A DNA stretch of 64,000 nt from Pseudonocardia kujensis (lineage in GTDB: Bacteria; Actinomycetota; Actinomycetes; Mycobacteriales; Pseudonocardiaceae): the NCBI RefSeq assembly GCF_021283305.1, contig NZ_JAJSOK010000038.1, positions 1 through 64,000 on the forward strand, written 5' to 3'. Of the stretch, positions 17,099 through 26,351 are shown in pieces. Each line of letters starts with the position of its first letter. Position 1 is the first letter of the stretch. The notes below the pieces were generated by a model that saw nothing but the letters and a program-made list of their open reading frames with translations, did not search any database and was not told the DNA's origin. A program made the position numbers and the translations under genes.

Positions 17099-17749
17099 TC
17101 ACCCGCCCGTGGTGAGGTCGGCCAGGACGGCGGCGCAGCCCTCGGCGGGGACGACGGCGCGGACCCTGCCGAGCACGCCGGTGCCCACGACGAGGAGCGT
17201 GCCCCGCCGGCCGTCGACGACGACCGGACGCCCGGCGAGCAGCGGGCCGCGCGGCGGCTCGGCACCGGCCTGCTCCAGACATGCCGCGAGCGTCGCCGGG
17301 TCCCGCAGCTCCCCGACCTCGAGGGTGCCCTCCGCGAGCACCCGCGCGGCGGCGGACGCCGGGTCGACCGCCTCGCCGGCCGGACCGGTCGACGGCCCGA
17401 TGACGGCCACCGCGACCAGCGCGGCCGCCGCGGCCGTCAGGAGCAGGGGCCGACGGCGGCGAACTCGCTGGTGAACGACATTGTCACAGTGACGATTACC
17501 AGGTTCGGCCTCCCGGTCGATCGCGTCGAACCCCGCGGCCAGTCGCGCAGCGACCGCGGGCGGCATCCGGACGACCGGCACGGCGGCGAGGTCGGCGCGC
17601 GTCGCCGCGAGCCCGGCCAGCACCCGTCCGCTCCCCGGCCCGGCCGCCGCGACGACCCGGGCGGCCGCCTCCTCGTCGGGCAGGCCGGCCTCGGCCTCGG
17701 CCAGCCGGGTGAGCCAGCCGCCGCCCGCGTACTCCCCCGGACCGTTCAC
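17099..17749 (-). CDS. Putative anti-sigma-M factor
   Basis: 216 residues from GTG 17747-17749 (VNGPGEYAGGGWLTRLAEAE), overlapping the sigma factor stop by 4 bp. Residues 1-105 are a soluble cytoplasmic part without a recognisable zinc HxxxCxxC motif. One membrane helix follows a basic stretch (RRRRPLLLTAAAAALVAVAVIG, about 103-122), then an extracytoplasmic domain with a single internal Cys pair. Position and topology match the anti-sigma factor of SigM (Rv3912 in M. tuberculosis), which holds the sigma factor at the membrane. Sequence conservation in this family is low, so the call rests mainly on context. Confidence 0.75.
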   Translation of the reverse strand: MNGPGEYAGGGWLTRLAEAEAGLPDEEAAARVVAAAGPGSGRVLAGLAATRADLAAVPVVRMPPAVAARLAAGFDAIDREAEPGNRHCDNVVHQRVRRRRPLLLTAAAAALVAVAVIGPSTGPAGEAVDPASAAARVLAEGTLEVGELRDPATLAACLEQAGAEPPRGPLLAGRPVVVDGRRGTLLVVGTGVLGRVRAVVPAEGCAAVLADLTTGG

Positions 17750-18300
17750 GCGCCTTCCTCCCGCAGGTGCCCCAGCAGCCCGGCGAGCCGGACCCGGCCG
17801 CGGGCGCACCGGCTCTTCACGGTGCCCACCGGCACCTGCAGGATCGCCGCCGCCTCGGCCACCGGATATCCCATCACGTCGACGAGAACGACAGGAACGC
17901 GCTGGTCGGCGGGCACATGGGCCAGCGCGTCGAGGACTGCCAGCCGGGTCGTGGCGCCCTCGGCAGGGTCGCGCCCGACCGGCACCCGGTGCGAACGCCC
18001 GTACCCGGACGGCGGCCGCGCGCGGTCGTGCCGGATCCGGTCGACACACTTGTTCACCACGATCCGGTGCAGCCACGTGCTCACCGACGCCTCCCCGCGG
18101 AAGCCCGCCGAGCGGCGGTAGGCCGACTCGAGCGCGTCCTGCAGGACGTCCGCGGCGTCCTCCGGGTCGCGCAGCACCCGCAGCGCCACCGCCCACAGCC
18201 GGTCGCCGTGCCGGCGCACGATCTCGTCGAACGCGCGGCGCTCACCGGAGCGGTGCGCCTCCAGCAGCTGGAGGTCGGACCGCGCGTCGAGCAGGGGCAC
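17746..18300 (-). CDS. sigM: ECF RNA polymerase sigma factor, SigM type
   Basis: 184 residues from GTG 18298-18300 (VPLLDARSDLQLLEAHRSG). The start is supported by a TAGCGT -10 element exactly 7 nt before the GTG, i.e. a leaderless message; an alternative start at 18333 adds 11 residues. Region 2 (about 20-80, RHGDRLWAVALRVLRDPEDAADVLQDA) and region 4 (about 120-175, LPADQRVPVVLVDVMGYPVAEAAAILQVPVGTVKSR-like) are complete. SigM controls envelope-stress and surface functions in mycobacteria. It overlaps the anti-sigma gene, which fits stoichiometric co-expression. Confidence 0.93.
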   Translation of the reverse strand: MPLLDARSDLQLLEAHRSGERRAFDEIVRRHGDRLWAVALRVLRDPEDAADVLQDALESAYRRSAGFRGEASVSTWLHRIVVNKCVDRIRHDRARPPSGYGRSHRVPVGRDPAEGATTRLAVLDALAHVPADQRVPVVLVDVMGYPVAEAAAILQVPVGTVKSRCARGRVRLAGLLGHLREEGA

Positions 18301-18307
18301 GCGGCGG

Positions 18308-18313
18308 ACGCTA
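18308..18313 (-). promoter_or_regulatory. Leaderless promoter -10 of sigM
   Basis: TAGCGT on the minus strand, 7 nt before the GTG at 18300. The same spacing recurs at several genes in this window (for example NTase, CDF and endonuclease IV genes), which makes this a credible start-defining element. No clear -35 is visible, so an ECF-type recognition cannot be ruled out. Confidence 0.5.
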
Positions 18314-18380
18314 GGAGCGCCACGGCCCCGCACGGCCCGGAACGGCGGAACCGTTCACAGGAGGAAACGACGGCCGGGGA

Positions 18381-20141
18381 CTACAGCCCGGCGCGGTAGA
18401 AGGTGAGCTCGTCGACCTGGGTCACGTTCGCGTCGCCCCCGCCCGACAGCTTGGTGATCCACACCAGGACGTGCTGCGTCGGCTGGCTGTCGGCGAGCGA
18501 GATCGTGGTGGTGCCCGAGGCCAGGGTCTGCGTGGTCAGCAGCTGGGTCTCGGACAGGTCGGCGTCGGCGGAGGGCGCCGACCGGATCTCGACGACGGTC
18601 CCGGCGCTGGGCGACTGCACGGTGATCCGGGACAGCTGCTCCACCGACGCGAAGGAGGCCATCAGGCCCACGCCCGGCTTGAGCGCCGGCAGCTGCTGCT
18701 TGTAGGTGAAGGTCGACCAGCTCGTGGCGGGGTCGCCGTCCACGGCCCGGCCGACGTCGACGGCGTTGTCGCGGTCCCCGGTGCGGTCGTAGACCTCGAG
18801 CGAGACGCCGCTGACGGCCACGCTCGCGGCGGGACCGCCGGGTGTGGTCGGCGGCGGCGCACCGGCGGCGTTGTCCCCGACGACGATCGCGGGGCCGCTC
18901 GACTCGCCGAACATCGCGCCGAGCTGCACGCCCAGGTACCCGAGCACCACGAGCACGCCCGCGCCGAGCACGCACAACCCGATCAGCAGCTTCCGTCGCC
19001 GGTCGGGTTCCTGGGGCGCGGCCCTGCGGGTCTTGTTCTGCCAGACGTCACCGGGCTCGGCCGGGACACCGTCGTGCTCCGGCGGGAAGATCGCGCCCCG
19101 GTCGTCCTCGAGCACGACCTCGCCGATCATCCGGTTGACCGCGGCGGCGGTGTGCACCCGGCCGACGGCGGGCCCGGCGGCGGCGTGCGAGCCGAGCGCG
19201 GCGGTGCACACCGCGTCGAGCTCCACGGGCACGCCGGGGCGCAGCGCCGAGGGAGGCACCGGGGCGCCCTGCTCGTCCCGCTCCGGGGAGGGCAGGCCGG
19301 CGCGGGCGGCGTCGGAACCCGAGAGCGGCCAGCGCGAGGTCAGCAGGGTGTAGAGGACGGCGCCGAGGCCGCGGACGTCGTCCTCGGGCGTGAGGCCGGG
19401 CCGGGGCAGCACGAACGCGACCTGTGCGCGCCCGTCGCGGGTGACCCGGATCCGCTGCGGGTGGTCGGTACCGAGCACCAGGCCCCGGCCGTGCGCCTCC
19501 TCGGCGGCGGACGCGAGCTGCTGGACCATCCGGGCCGCGCGCAGCGGCTTGATCAGCCCGCCCGCGACGGCCTCGGTGAGGCTGTGGTCGGCGACCCACT
19601 CGGTGACGGCGGCGCCCAGCACGTCCGACGGGACACCGGGCGAGCCCGCGGCCAGCACGTCGAGCAGCCGCGCGCACCCCGGGTGCTCGAAGCCGCCGGA
19701 GCGCAGCGCGCGGACGATCATCTCGCCGGCGCGGGCGGTGCCCTCCGGGTCCTCGTCCGCCTCGTCGGCGGGCAGCCGGCGCAGGACGGTGACGCCGACG
19801 TCGCGCTGCAGGATCGTGTCCTCGGCCCGCCAGAACTCGGCGCCCGCGGACAGGTCGGACCCCACCCGCAGGACGAGCCGGTAGCGGTTGCCGAGCACGG
19901 TGCCGGGGCCGGTCGCCGCCGTGGACCGGACGGCGCCCTGGCCGACCGGGGTGCCGTTGACCGGCGGGGCGGACTGGACCGAGCGGACCGTGGCCACGTC
20001 GGGCGGGATCGACGGACTCGGGATGGCGGTGCCCGGGACCTCCGGGACGGCGGTGGTGGCCGGGGCTGCCGCGGCGGGAGCGGCTGCGGCGGCGCCGATA
20101 CCCGAACCGGGCACAGGCCACTCCTCCGTCTGCCCGCTCAC
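18381..20141 (-). CDS. Membrane-anchored pseudokinase with extracellular discoidin-like domain
   Basis: 586 residues from GTG 20139-20141. After an Ala/Pro-rich start, a protein-kinase-like fold runs from about 85 to 350. The ATP lysine position reads VGVTVLRR (Lys lost), and no HRD or DFG motif is present, so catalysis is unlikely. One transmembrane helix (about 387-410, LLIGLCVLGAGVLVVLGYLG) leads to an extracellular C-terminal domain (about 445-586) resembling the discoidin/F5-8 type fold, here with AVDGDPATSWST. In M. tuberculosis this part is fused to the lipid II flippase MurJ (Rv3910) and recruits FhaA. Here it is a stand-alone gene and no murJ precedes it. Confidence 0.85.
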   Translation of the reverse strand: MSGQTEEWPVPGSGIGAAAAAPAAAAPATTAVPEVPGTAIPSPSIPPDVATVRSVQSAPPVNGTPVGQGAVRSTAATGPGTVLGNRYRLVLRVGSDLSAGAEFWRAEDTILQRDVGVTVLRRLPADEADEDPEGTARAGEMIVRALRSGGFEHPGCARLLDVLAAGSPGVPSDVLGAAVTEWVADHSLTEAVAGGLIKPLRAARMVQQLASAAEEAHGRGLVLGTDHPQRIRVTRDGRAQVAFVLPRPGLTPEDDVRGLGAVLYTLLTSRWPLSGSDAARAGLPSPERDEQGAPVPPSALRPGVPVELDAVCTAALGSHAAAGPAVGRVHTAAAVNRMIGEVVLEDDRGAIFPPEHDGVPAEPGDVWQNKTRRAAPQEPDRRRKLLIGLCVLGAGVLVVLGYLGVQLGAMFGESSGPAIVVGDNAAGAPPPTTPGGPAASVAVSGVSLEVYDRTGDRDNAVDVGRAVDGDPATSWSTFTYKQQLPALKPGVGLMASFASVEQLSRITVQSPSAGTVVEIRSAPSADADLSETQLLTTQTLASGTTTISLADSQPTQHVLVWITKLSGGGDANVTQVDELTFYRAGL

Positions 20142-20207
20142 CGGTCGCGACCTCCACCCCGTGCGCCCCGCGCGACTGTCCCGTCCCCCTGCCGCCAGGT
20201 CGTCAGC

Positions 20208-22688
20208 CTACGGCAGATCGCCGTCCGGCGCGGTCACCCCGCGCCGTGACGCGCGCCGGAGTCCGGGCGGGAACTCCGCGGGCCCCGCGGACGTTCCGGC
20301 CGGCCGCTGCTCGGGTCGAACCGCAGGTCGGGGGCCGTGCGGACCCCCTCCGACCGGCGTGTCGTGCGGCGCCGGCACGGATCTGTCGGACGGTCCGCCG
20401 CCCGGCGAGCGCACCGGGACCGGCGGCCGGACCGGCCCGGTGGGCGGGCCCGTGCCGGATCCGCCCGGTCCGGTTCCCCCGTCCGGACCTGACCGGTCGC
20501 CCCGGATCCGCCGGACGATCCGCCGCGCGGCGAGCAGCACGAGCAGCACGCCGGCCACCGCGGTGATCCAGATGGTCACCGTGCCGTAGACGGTCGACCG
20601 GACCTGCAGCCGGGTCGGCGCGCCGAGCGCCCCGCCGTCCGGGGTGCGGACCGAGGCCTCGACGGTGAACTGGCCGGCGCGCAGCACCTCGGCGCTGACC
20701 CGGACCTGCACCCGGCCGAGCGGGGGCACCCGCTGCACCGGGATCGGGGCGACGCGCAGGCCGGCGGTGCTGGCCAGCTCGACCCTTACCGTCATCGTGA
20801 TGGGAAGTCCGTTGGCCACGGTCAGCGGCACCGGGGCGTCCCGCGTGCCCAGCGAGAACGGCCCCGGCGGCTCGAGCACCCGGACCGAGCCGACCAGCTC
20901 GTCGATCCGCGCCCCGACCAGTCCGGCCTGGGCCCGCGCCGTGGCCGGGTCCCCGCGCCACCACCCGGAGACCGCGCGGAGCATGCCGCGCAGCAGGGGG
21001 TCGAAGACCTGCTCCGGCGGCGCACCGACGCCCGGCTCGTAGTCGGCGGCCGCCCGCAGCCGCTCCACGTCGTCCCGGTGCTCGGCCACGGCGGCGACGA
21101 CGGCGGGCGGGATCTCCTGCGCGCCCATCCGGACGGGGTACGTGAGCCGTTGCCGCTCCGCCCCGGGCGCGGCGCCGGCCGCGACCGACGCGCCGAGGGC
21201 ACGGGGCTCGGCCAGGCCGGCCGCGATCAGCCGGCCGGCGCCGTCGAGCAGGGCGTCGGCGCCGCGACCGTCGATCGCCCAACGGTGCGGCGGGGCGAGG
21301 ACCAGCGGGCCGCCGGCGCGCTCGGCGCCGGAGAGGGCTCGGAAGGCGAGCGCGCCCAGCGCGTCCTGGGTGCCGAGGGCGCCGGGGCCGCCGGCCGGGC
21401 TCGTGCTGGTGATCGACGCGGAGCCGCCGCCGGCGGCGAGGGTCAGCAGCGGGTCGGTGAGCACGCCGACCGTGGAGGTCCCGGCCGCGGTGGGGTCGGC
21501 CAGCGGGACGACACCGGCCACCTGCGTGGCCCGGGGCTGCTCGACGGCGTCGGCGGAGAGCACGGCGGCCGACGAGCCGTCGCCGGCCTGCCCGACGTCG
21601 GCCAGGGTGGCCTCGTCCAGCGCCCCGTCGACCGGCCACACCGTGTCGGCGAGCACCGGGGTCCCCAGCAGCCGGCCGAGGATCTGCCGGCCGTCGTCGA
21701 CGGCCCGTCGCGCCAGGTCCGACGCCCCGGAGCGGACCAGCGCGACCAGGTCGGCGTCGTCCTGGGCGAGGGCGAGCACGCAGCTCCCGCGCAGTGTGGC
21801 GGAGAGCCGGGCGAGCCAGGCCCGGGCGGCGTCGGCGCCGGTCCCGGGTGTGACGGTCCCGTCGGGTGCGCGCACCTGGTAGCCGTCGGCCATCTGCGCG
21901 GCGGTCTCGACGAGGTCCGGGTCGACGGCGACGCACACCCCGGCCCGCAGCGGCGAGCCGACCGGCGCGCGGGCGGACAGGGCGTCGACCAGGCCGGCCA
22001 GCCGGCCCCCCGGGGCGAAGGACGCGGCGAGGCCGTCGTCGGTGAGGGTGACCGGTTCGCCGGGCACGGTCGGCAGCCGCCGCGGCGGCTCGACCATCGG
22101 GTAGAGCAGGGTCAGCGGGGTCGAGCCGGTCTGCTGTGCGGTCGAACCGCCCGGGGCGCCCCCGGGCAGTGAGAGCACCGGCAGCAGCATCCGCACCGCC
22201 GCCATCCGGGCGCGCAGACCCTCCCGGGTGCCGTTGACGTTCACGAGCAGGGCGTGCACCCCGGTGCGGGCCAGGGCCAGCGAGGAGGTGGGCGACCCGG
22301 TCAGCGGCACCGAGAACGTGACCGGCTCCGCGGCGCCGGCGGCCAGGTCGGGCAGGTCGGTGAAGGCCGGGGTGACGGCGTCGGCGGCCTCGTCGCCGGC
22401 CAGGGCCTCGCGCACCGCGGCCTCGCTGCGCAGCGGGTCGCTGCGTTGGACGCGGACGCCGAGGCCGGTCACCGGGCTGGACCCGGTGTTGGTGAGGGTG
22501 CCGGTGAGGGTCAGGGCCGCGGGTCCGTCCGCCGTCACGACCCGCGGCGAGGCGGCCGTGACGTCGAGGTGCAGGCCGGTGTCGGTGGCCGGCGGCGCGT
22601 CGGGCTGCGCGGCGGCGGTCCCCGCCGCCGCTCCGACCAGGGTCGCGAGCAGGGTGAGGATCGCGGCGGCCGCCGCGACCGCTCTCAC
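20208..22688 (-). CDS. DUF6049 family secreted/membrane protein
   Basis: 826 residues from GTG 22686-22688 (VRAVAAAAAILTLLATLVGA), overlapping the NUDIX stop by 4 bp. It has an N-terminal signal peptide (about 1-30, ending AQP), a large extracytoplasmic region with two Ig-like stretches, and one C-terminal membrane helix (about 705-728, TIWITAVAGVLLVLLAARRI) followed by a basic Pro/Gly-rich cytoplasmic tail. The homologue in M. tuberculosis is Rv3909, in the same NUDIX-DUF6049-MurJ order, so an accessory role in envelope synthesis is inferred. No enzymatic motif is visible. Confidence 0.82.
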   Translation of the reverse strand: MRAVAAAAAILTLLATLVGAAAGTAAAQPDAPPATDTGLHLDVTAASPRVVTADGPAALTLTGTLTNTGSSPVTGLGVRVQRSDPLRSEAAVREALAGDEAADAVTPAFTDLPDLAAGAAEPVTFSVPLTGSPTSSLALARTGVHALLVNVNGTREGLRARMAAVRMLLPVLSLPGGAPGGSTAQQTGSTPLTLLYPMVEPPRRLPTVPGEPVTLTDDGLAASFAPGGRLAGLVDALSARAPVGSPLRAGVCVAVDPDLVETAAQMADGYQVRAPDGTVTPGTGADAARAWLARLSATLRGSCVLALAQDDADLVALVRSGASDLARRAVDDGRQILGRLLGTPVLADTVWPVDGALDEATLADVGQAGDGSSAAVLSADAVEQPRATQVAGVVPLADPTAAGTSTVGVLTDPLLTLAAGGGSASITSTSPAGGPGALGTQDALGALAFRALSGAERAGGPLVLAPPHRWAIDGRGADALLDGAGRLIAAGLAEPRALGASVAAGAAPGAERQRLTYPVRMGAQEIPPAVVAAVAEHRDDVERLRAAADYEPGVGAPPEQVFDPLLRGMLRAVSGWWRGDPATARAQAGLVGARIDELVGSVRVLEPPGPFSLGTRDAPVPLTVANGLPITMTVRVELASTAGLRVAPIPVQRVPPLGRVQVRVSAEVLRAGQFTVEASVRTPDGGALGAPTRLQVRSTVYGTVTIWITAVAGVLLVLLAARRIVRRIRGDRSGPDGGTGPGGSGTGPPTGPVRPPVPVRSPGGGPSDRSVPAPHDTPVGGGPHGPRPAVRPEQRPAGTSAGPAEFPPGLRRASRRGVTAPDGDLP

Positions 22689-23179
22689 GCGGTCTCCTCC
22701 AGCAGTTCGGTCGCCCGCCGGATCAGCCGCCGCTCGTCCGCGTAGGCCAGTCGGCCCTCCAGCTCCCCGAGCGGCACCCAGGCGACCTCGGCGACCTCCA
22801 CGTCGTCGTCGCACAGGTCGCCGCCGAGGGCCCGCATCAGGAAGTGGTGCACGGTCTTGTGCACCCGGCGGTCCTCGGCGACGAACCAGAAGTCGATCGT
22901 GCCCAGGGGTGCGACCACGCGCCCGATGATGCCGGTCTCCTCCTCGACCTCCCGCACCGCCGCCTCCTCGGCGGTCTCGCCGGCCTCGATGTGTCCCTTC
23001 GGCAGGGACCACAGCAGCCGGCCGCGGCGGTCCAGACGGCCGATCACGGCCGCGCGGCCGAGCTCGTGGTCGACGACGAGCCCCCCCGCGGACGTCTCGT
23101 CGACCGTCCGCAGGCGGCGGCGCCGGTCGGCGGGCCTCCCCGCGCGGCGCCCCCCTGAGCGGCCGCGGGAGGAGGACAT
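22685..23179 (-). CDS. NUDIX hydrolase (MutT4-like)
   Basis: 164 residues from ATG 23177-23179 (MSSSRGRSGGRRAGRPADRR). A perfect NUDIX box, GHIEAGETAEEAAVREVEEE followed by TG, lies at about 73-95. The N-terminus is strongly basic. Homologues beside cca and DUF6049 (Rv3908 in M. tuberculosis) hydrolyse nucleoside diphosphate compounds; the substrate here is not predictable. It is divergent from cca, first gene of the minus-strand block NUDIX-DUF6049-pseudokinase. Confidence 0.92.
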   Translation of the reverse strand: MSSSRGRSGGRRAGRPADRRRRLRTVDETSAGGLVVDHELGRAAVIGRLDRRGRLLWSLPKGHIEAGETAEEAAVREVEEETGIIGRVVAPLGTIDFWFVAEDRRVHKTVHHFLMRALGGDLCDDDVEVAEVAWVPLGELEGRLAYADERRLIRRATELLEETA

Positions 23180-23338
23180 GTGGCGATGGTAACGAGCCGG
23201 GGCCACCGCGGTCGGGTTCCGCGCGACGCAGGTGCGTCACGCCCCGTTCCCCTCCCTGCCCTCAGCGTGACCGGGGCCGTCCTGATCCCGGTCCTGATCT
23301 TGGGGTGGATCCCCGGGGCGGGCCGCGGAGGCGCCGCC

Positions 23339-23344
23339 TACACT
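23339..23344 (+). promoter_or_regulatory. Leaderless promoter -10 of cca
   Basis: TACACT on the plus strand, 8 nt before the GTG at 23353. Spacing and lack of a ribosome site suggest transcription from, or next to, the start codon. Confidence 0.5.
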
Positions 23345-23352
23345 GGCCCGCC

Positions 23353-24852
23353 GTGTCTTCCCCGCCCGTGACCTCCGGTACCGCCACCCTGGCCGAGCCG
23401 GAAGCCGCCCCGGACCAGCCCGACGCGCTGCGGCGCGCGCAGGAGAATGCGCTCGTGGAGCTGCTCGACATCCCCGCCGTCGCCGACGAGCTCGGCGACC
23501 GGTTCCGCGCGGCCGGGCACACGCTCTACCTCGTCGGCGGCAGCGTTCGCGACGCGTTGCTCGGCCGCGGCGGGTCGGACCTCGACTTCACCACGGACGC
23601 CCGGCCCGAGCGCATCCTCGCGATCGTCGCCGGCTGGGCGGACGCGACCTGGGACACCGGCATCGAGTTCGGGACCGTCGGCGTGCGCCGCGGCGACGAC
23701 ACGCTCGAGATCACGACCTTCCGGGCCGACGCGTACGACCGCGTCGGCCGCAAGCCGACGGTCCGGTTCGGCGACTCGCTCGAGGGCGATCTGGTCCGCC
23801 GGGACTTCACCGTGAACGCGATGGCGGTCGAGGTGCACACCGCCCCCGGCGACCGCCGCTTCGTCGACCCGCACGGCGGACTCGCGGCGCTGGCCGCCGG
23901 CGTCCTGGACACCCCGGCCGCGCCGCAGGACTCCTTCGCCGACGACCCGCTGCGGATGCTGCGCGCCGCCCGCTTCGTCTCCCAGCTCGGCTTCACCCCG
24001 GCCGAGCGGGTGACCTCGGCGATGTCGGCGATGGCCGGCGAGCTGAGCCGGATCACCAAGGAGCGGGTCCAGGCCGAGTTCTCGAAGCTGCTCCTGGGGG
24101 CGCACCCGCGGCGCGGGATCGAGCTGCTGGTCGACACCGGACTGGCCGAGTACGTGGTGCCCGAGGTGCCCGCGATGCGGCTCGCGATCGACGAGCACAT
24201 GCAGCACAAGGACGTCTACACGCACTCGCTCGTCGTCCTGGAGCAGGCGATCGAGCGCGAGGAGCCGGGGCGGCCCGACCTCGTGCTACGGCTCGCGGCA
24301 CTGCTGCACGACGTCGGCAAGCCGCCCACCCGGCGCAAGGAGTCCGACGGCCGGGTCAGCTTCCACCACCACGAGGTCGTCGGCGCGAAGATGGTCCGCA
24401 GGCGGCTGCGCGACCTGCGCTACCCGAAGCACGTGATCGACGACGTCAGCCAGCTCGTCTACCTGCACCTGCGGTTCCACGGGTACGGCAAGGGCGAGTG
24501 GACGGACTCGGCCGTGCGCCGCTACGTCACCGACGCCGGGCCGCTGCTCGACCGGCTGCACAAGCTCGTCCGCTCGGACTGCACCACCCGCAACCGGCGG
24601 CGGGCCGCGGCGCTGCAGCGCTCCTACGACTCGCTCGAGAACCGGATCGCCGAGCTGCGCAAGCAGGAGGAGCTCGACGCCATCCGACCCGACCTCGACG
24701 GCAACGCGATCATGGGGATCCTCGGCATCCCGCCGGGCCCGCAGGTCGGCAGGGCCTACAAGCACCTGCTCGCGCTGCGGATGGAGCACGGGCCGATGAG
24801 TCCGGAGCAGGCCGAGCGGGAGCTGCGCGCCTGGGCGGTCGACAACCTCTGA
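23353..24852 (+). CDS. cca: CCA tRNA nucleotidyltransferase (PcnA/Cca family)
   Basis: 499 residues from GTG 23353 (VSSPPVTSGTATLAEPEAAP), preferred because of the TACACT element 8 nt upstream. Head domain with LVGGSVRDALLGRGGSDLDF (GG and DxD catalytic motifs, about 58-77), the RRDFTVNAMAVEV motif (about 155), tRNA-binding body, and a C-terminal HD domain with LLHDVGKP (about 317). It adds or repairs the 3'-CCA of tRNAs. Next to the NUDIX gene as in mycobacteria. The three-unit 41-bp repeat begins 5 bp after its stop. Confidence 0.95.
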   Translation: MSSPPVTSGTATLAEPEAAPDQPDALRRAQENALVELLDIPAVADELGDRFRAAGHTLYLVGGSVRDALLGRGGSDLDFTTDARPERILAIVAGWADATWDTGIEFGTVGVRRGDDTLEITTFRADAYDRVGRKPTVRFGDSLEGDLVRRDFTVNAMAVEVHTAPGDRRFVDPHGGLAALAAGVLDTPAAPQDSFADDPLRMLRAARFVSQLGFTPAERVTSAMSAMAGELSRITKERVQAEFSKLLLGAHPRRGIELLVDTGLAEYVVPEVPAMRLAIDEHMQHKDVYTHSLVVLEQAIEREEPGRPDLVLRLAALLHDVGKPPTRRKESDGRVSFHHHEVVGAKMVRRRLRDLRYPKHVIDDVSQLVYLHLRFHGYGKGEWTDSAVRRYVTDAGPLLDRLHKLVRSDCTTRNRRRAAALQRSYDSLENRIAELRKQEELDAIRPDLDGNAIMGILGIPPGPQVGRAYKHLLALRMEHGPMSPEQAERELRAWAVDNL

Positions 24853-24856
24853 CCAG

Positions 24857-24960
24857 GCGTCATGGTTCCATAACGCGATCTTCGAGCCTGTCCTGAGCCG
24901 TTAGGGAACCATGACGCGATCTTCGGCCCGGTTCCGTCGCGTTGTGGAACCATGACGCGC
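24857..24960. repeat. Palindromic 41-bp-period repeat, locus A (three units)
   Basis: Three palindromes with a GG-TT-CC or GG-AA-CC centre at 24866/67, 24907/08 and 24948/49, exactly 41 bp apart. Unit 1 is GCGTCATGGTTCCATAACGC; the outer units keep at least seven of ten arm bases. Linkers share CGCGATCTTCG. The array fills the convergent gap between cca and the MFS gene. The same unit and period occur at 47987 and 57514. Confidence 0.9.
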
Positions 24961-24991
24961 TGCTCGGGGTGGTTCTGACGCGTTGGCCCCG

Positions 24992-26308
24992 TCAGGCCCG
25001 GCGGCGCAGCTGTGTCTCGTGCGCGGCCAGGCCGAGCAGGTAGACCACGGCGGCCGAGCCGAGCAGCCAGGGCGAGTTCCCGTCGGCCGGGGCGAGCAGG
25101 GCCGCCGCGGCGACCGCGACGACGTAGCAGGTGTTGAACAGCGCGTCGTACAGGGCGAACACCCGGCCCCGGGCCTCGTCGGCGGTCTCCTGCTGGATGG
25201 TCGCGTCGGCGCACAGCTTGACCACCTGGCCGGCGGTGCTGAGGACGAAGGCCCCCGCCAGCACCGTCGGGATGGTCGTCACGACCGCCACGCCCACCTG
25301 CGCCGACGCCGCGACGACGAGACCCGTCCGGACCGTGGTCGCGCGGCCGAGACGGTGGGTGAGCCACGGAGTGAGCAGCGCCGCCACGCCGATCCCGGCG
25401 CCCGCGGCCGTCACGACCTGCCCGACCCCGGCGAGCCCCGCACGCCAGATGCCGGAGTCGTGGAACGCGTAGCGGAAGAGCAGCAGCGACAGCAACGTGC
25501 TCATGCCGAAGGCCAGCCGGTGCGCGCCGACCGCGCAGAAGGCGGCGCTCGCCGTGGGGACCCGGACGACCGCGCGGGCCCCGTCCAGCCACCCGCGGGC
25601 GACGGCGGCGATCCGGCTGCGCGTCTCGGTCCCGTCCGGCCCGAGCGCGCCCCTGGCGAACCCGGCCGCCGCGAGCGCCGCGACCACCGACCCGACGATC
25701 GCCAGCGCCGTGCTCACCCCGGAGCCGGCGTCGCCCGCCCCGATCACCTCGCGGACGCCGATGGCCGTCACGCCGCCCAGCGCGGCCGAGGCGGCCCCGG
25801 CGGTCGACGCCACGACGTTGGCCTCGACGAGGTTGCGCGGCTCGACGACGTGCGGCAGCGCCGCGGACAGTCCCGCCCCCACGAACCGGCTCACCCCGAC
25901 GACGGCGAGCGCGCCGAGATAGAGCGGCGGGCCCGCCACCCCGGTCCCGACCGCCACCGCGACGAGGGCGATCAGCACGCCGCGCAGCAGGTTCGCCAGG
26001 AGCAGCACCCGGCGGCGGTCCCAGCGGTCGAGCAGGGCGCCGGCGAAGGGCCCGACGAACGAGTACGGGAGCAGCATCACCGCGAGCCCCGCCGCCACCG
26101 CGAGCGGATCGGCCTGGCGCTCGGGGTTGAACAGGACGGCCCCGCCGAGCGCGGCCTGGAAGAAACCGTCCCCCCACTGCGCCGGGACCCGTGAGATCAG
26201 CAGTCTGCGAAACCCGCGACCGCGCAGCAGCGCGCGGACGCCCACCTTGACGGCGGCCGCCTCCCCGGCCGCCGGGCTCAGCGGCGGGGCGGGGTTCGGG
26301 ACGGGCAC
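24992..26308 (-). CDS. MFS transporter
   Basis: 438 residues from GTG 26306-26308 (VPVPNPAPPLSPAAGEAAAV), supported by TACGCT 6 nt upstream (leaderless). About eleven to twelve hydrophobic helices are visible, with a motif A-like loop GALLDRWDRRRVLLLANL (about 88-105) between TM2 and TM3. It resembles the MFS_3/NRE-like efflux group. The substrate is unknown. It is divergent from yqgE with only 43 bp between the starts, so the two promoters overlap. Confidence 0.85.
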   Translation of the reverse strand: MPVPNPAPPLSPAAGEAAAVKVGVRALLRGRGFRRLLISRVPAQWGDGFFQAALGGAVLFNPERQADPLAVAAGLAVMLLPYSFVGPFAGALLDRWDRRRVLLLANLLRGVLIALVAVAVGTGVAGPPLYLGALAVVGVSRFVGAGLSAALPHVVEPRNLVEANVVASTAGAASAALGGVTAIGVREVIGAGDAGSGVSTALAIVGSVVAALAAAGFARGALGPDGTETRSRIAAVARGWLDGARAVVRVPTASAAFCAVGAHRLAFGMSTLLSLLLFRYAFHDSGIWRAGLAGVGQVVTAAGAGIGVAALLTPWLTHRLGRATTVRTGLVVAASAQVGVAVVTTIPTVLAGAFVLSTAGQVVKLCADATIQQETADEARGRVFALYDALFNTCYVVAVAAAALLAPADGNSPWLLGSAAVVYLLGLAAHETQLRRRA

Positions 26309-26351
26309 GGGGGGAGCGTACGTCCCGAGGCGGGGGTGCGAACATGGGCGC

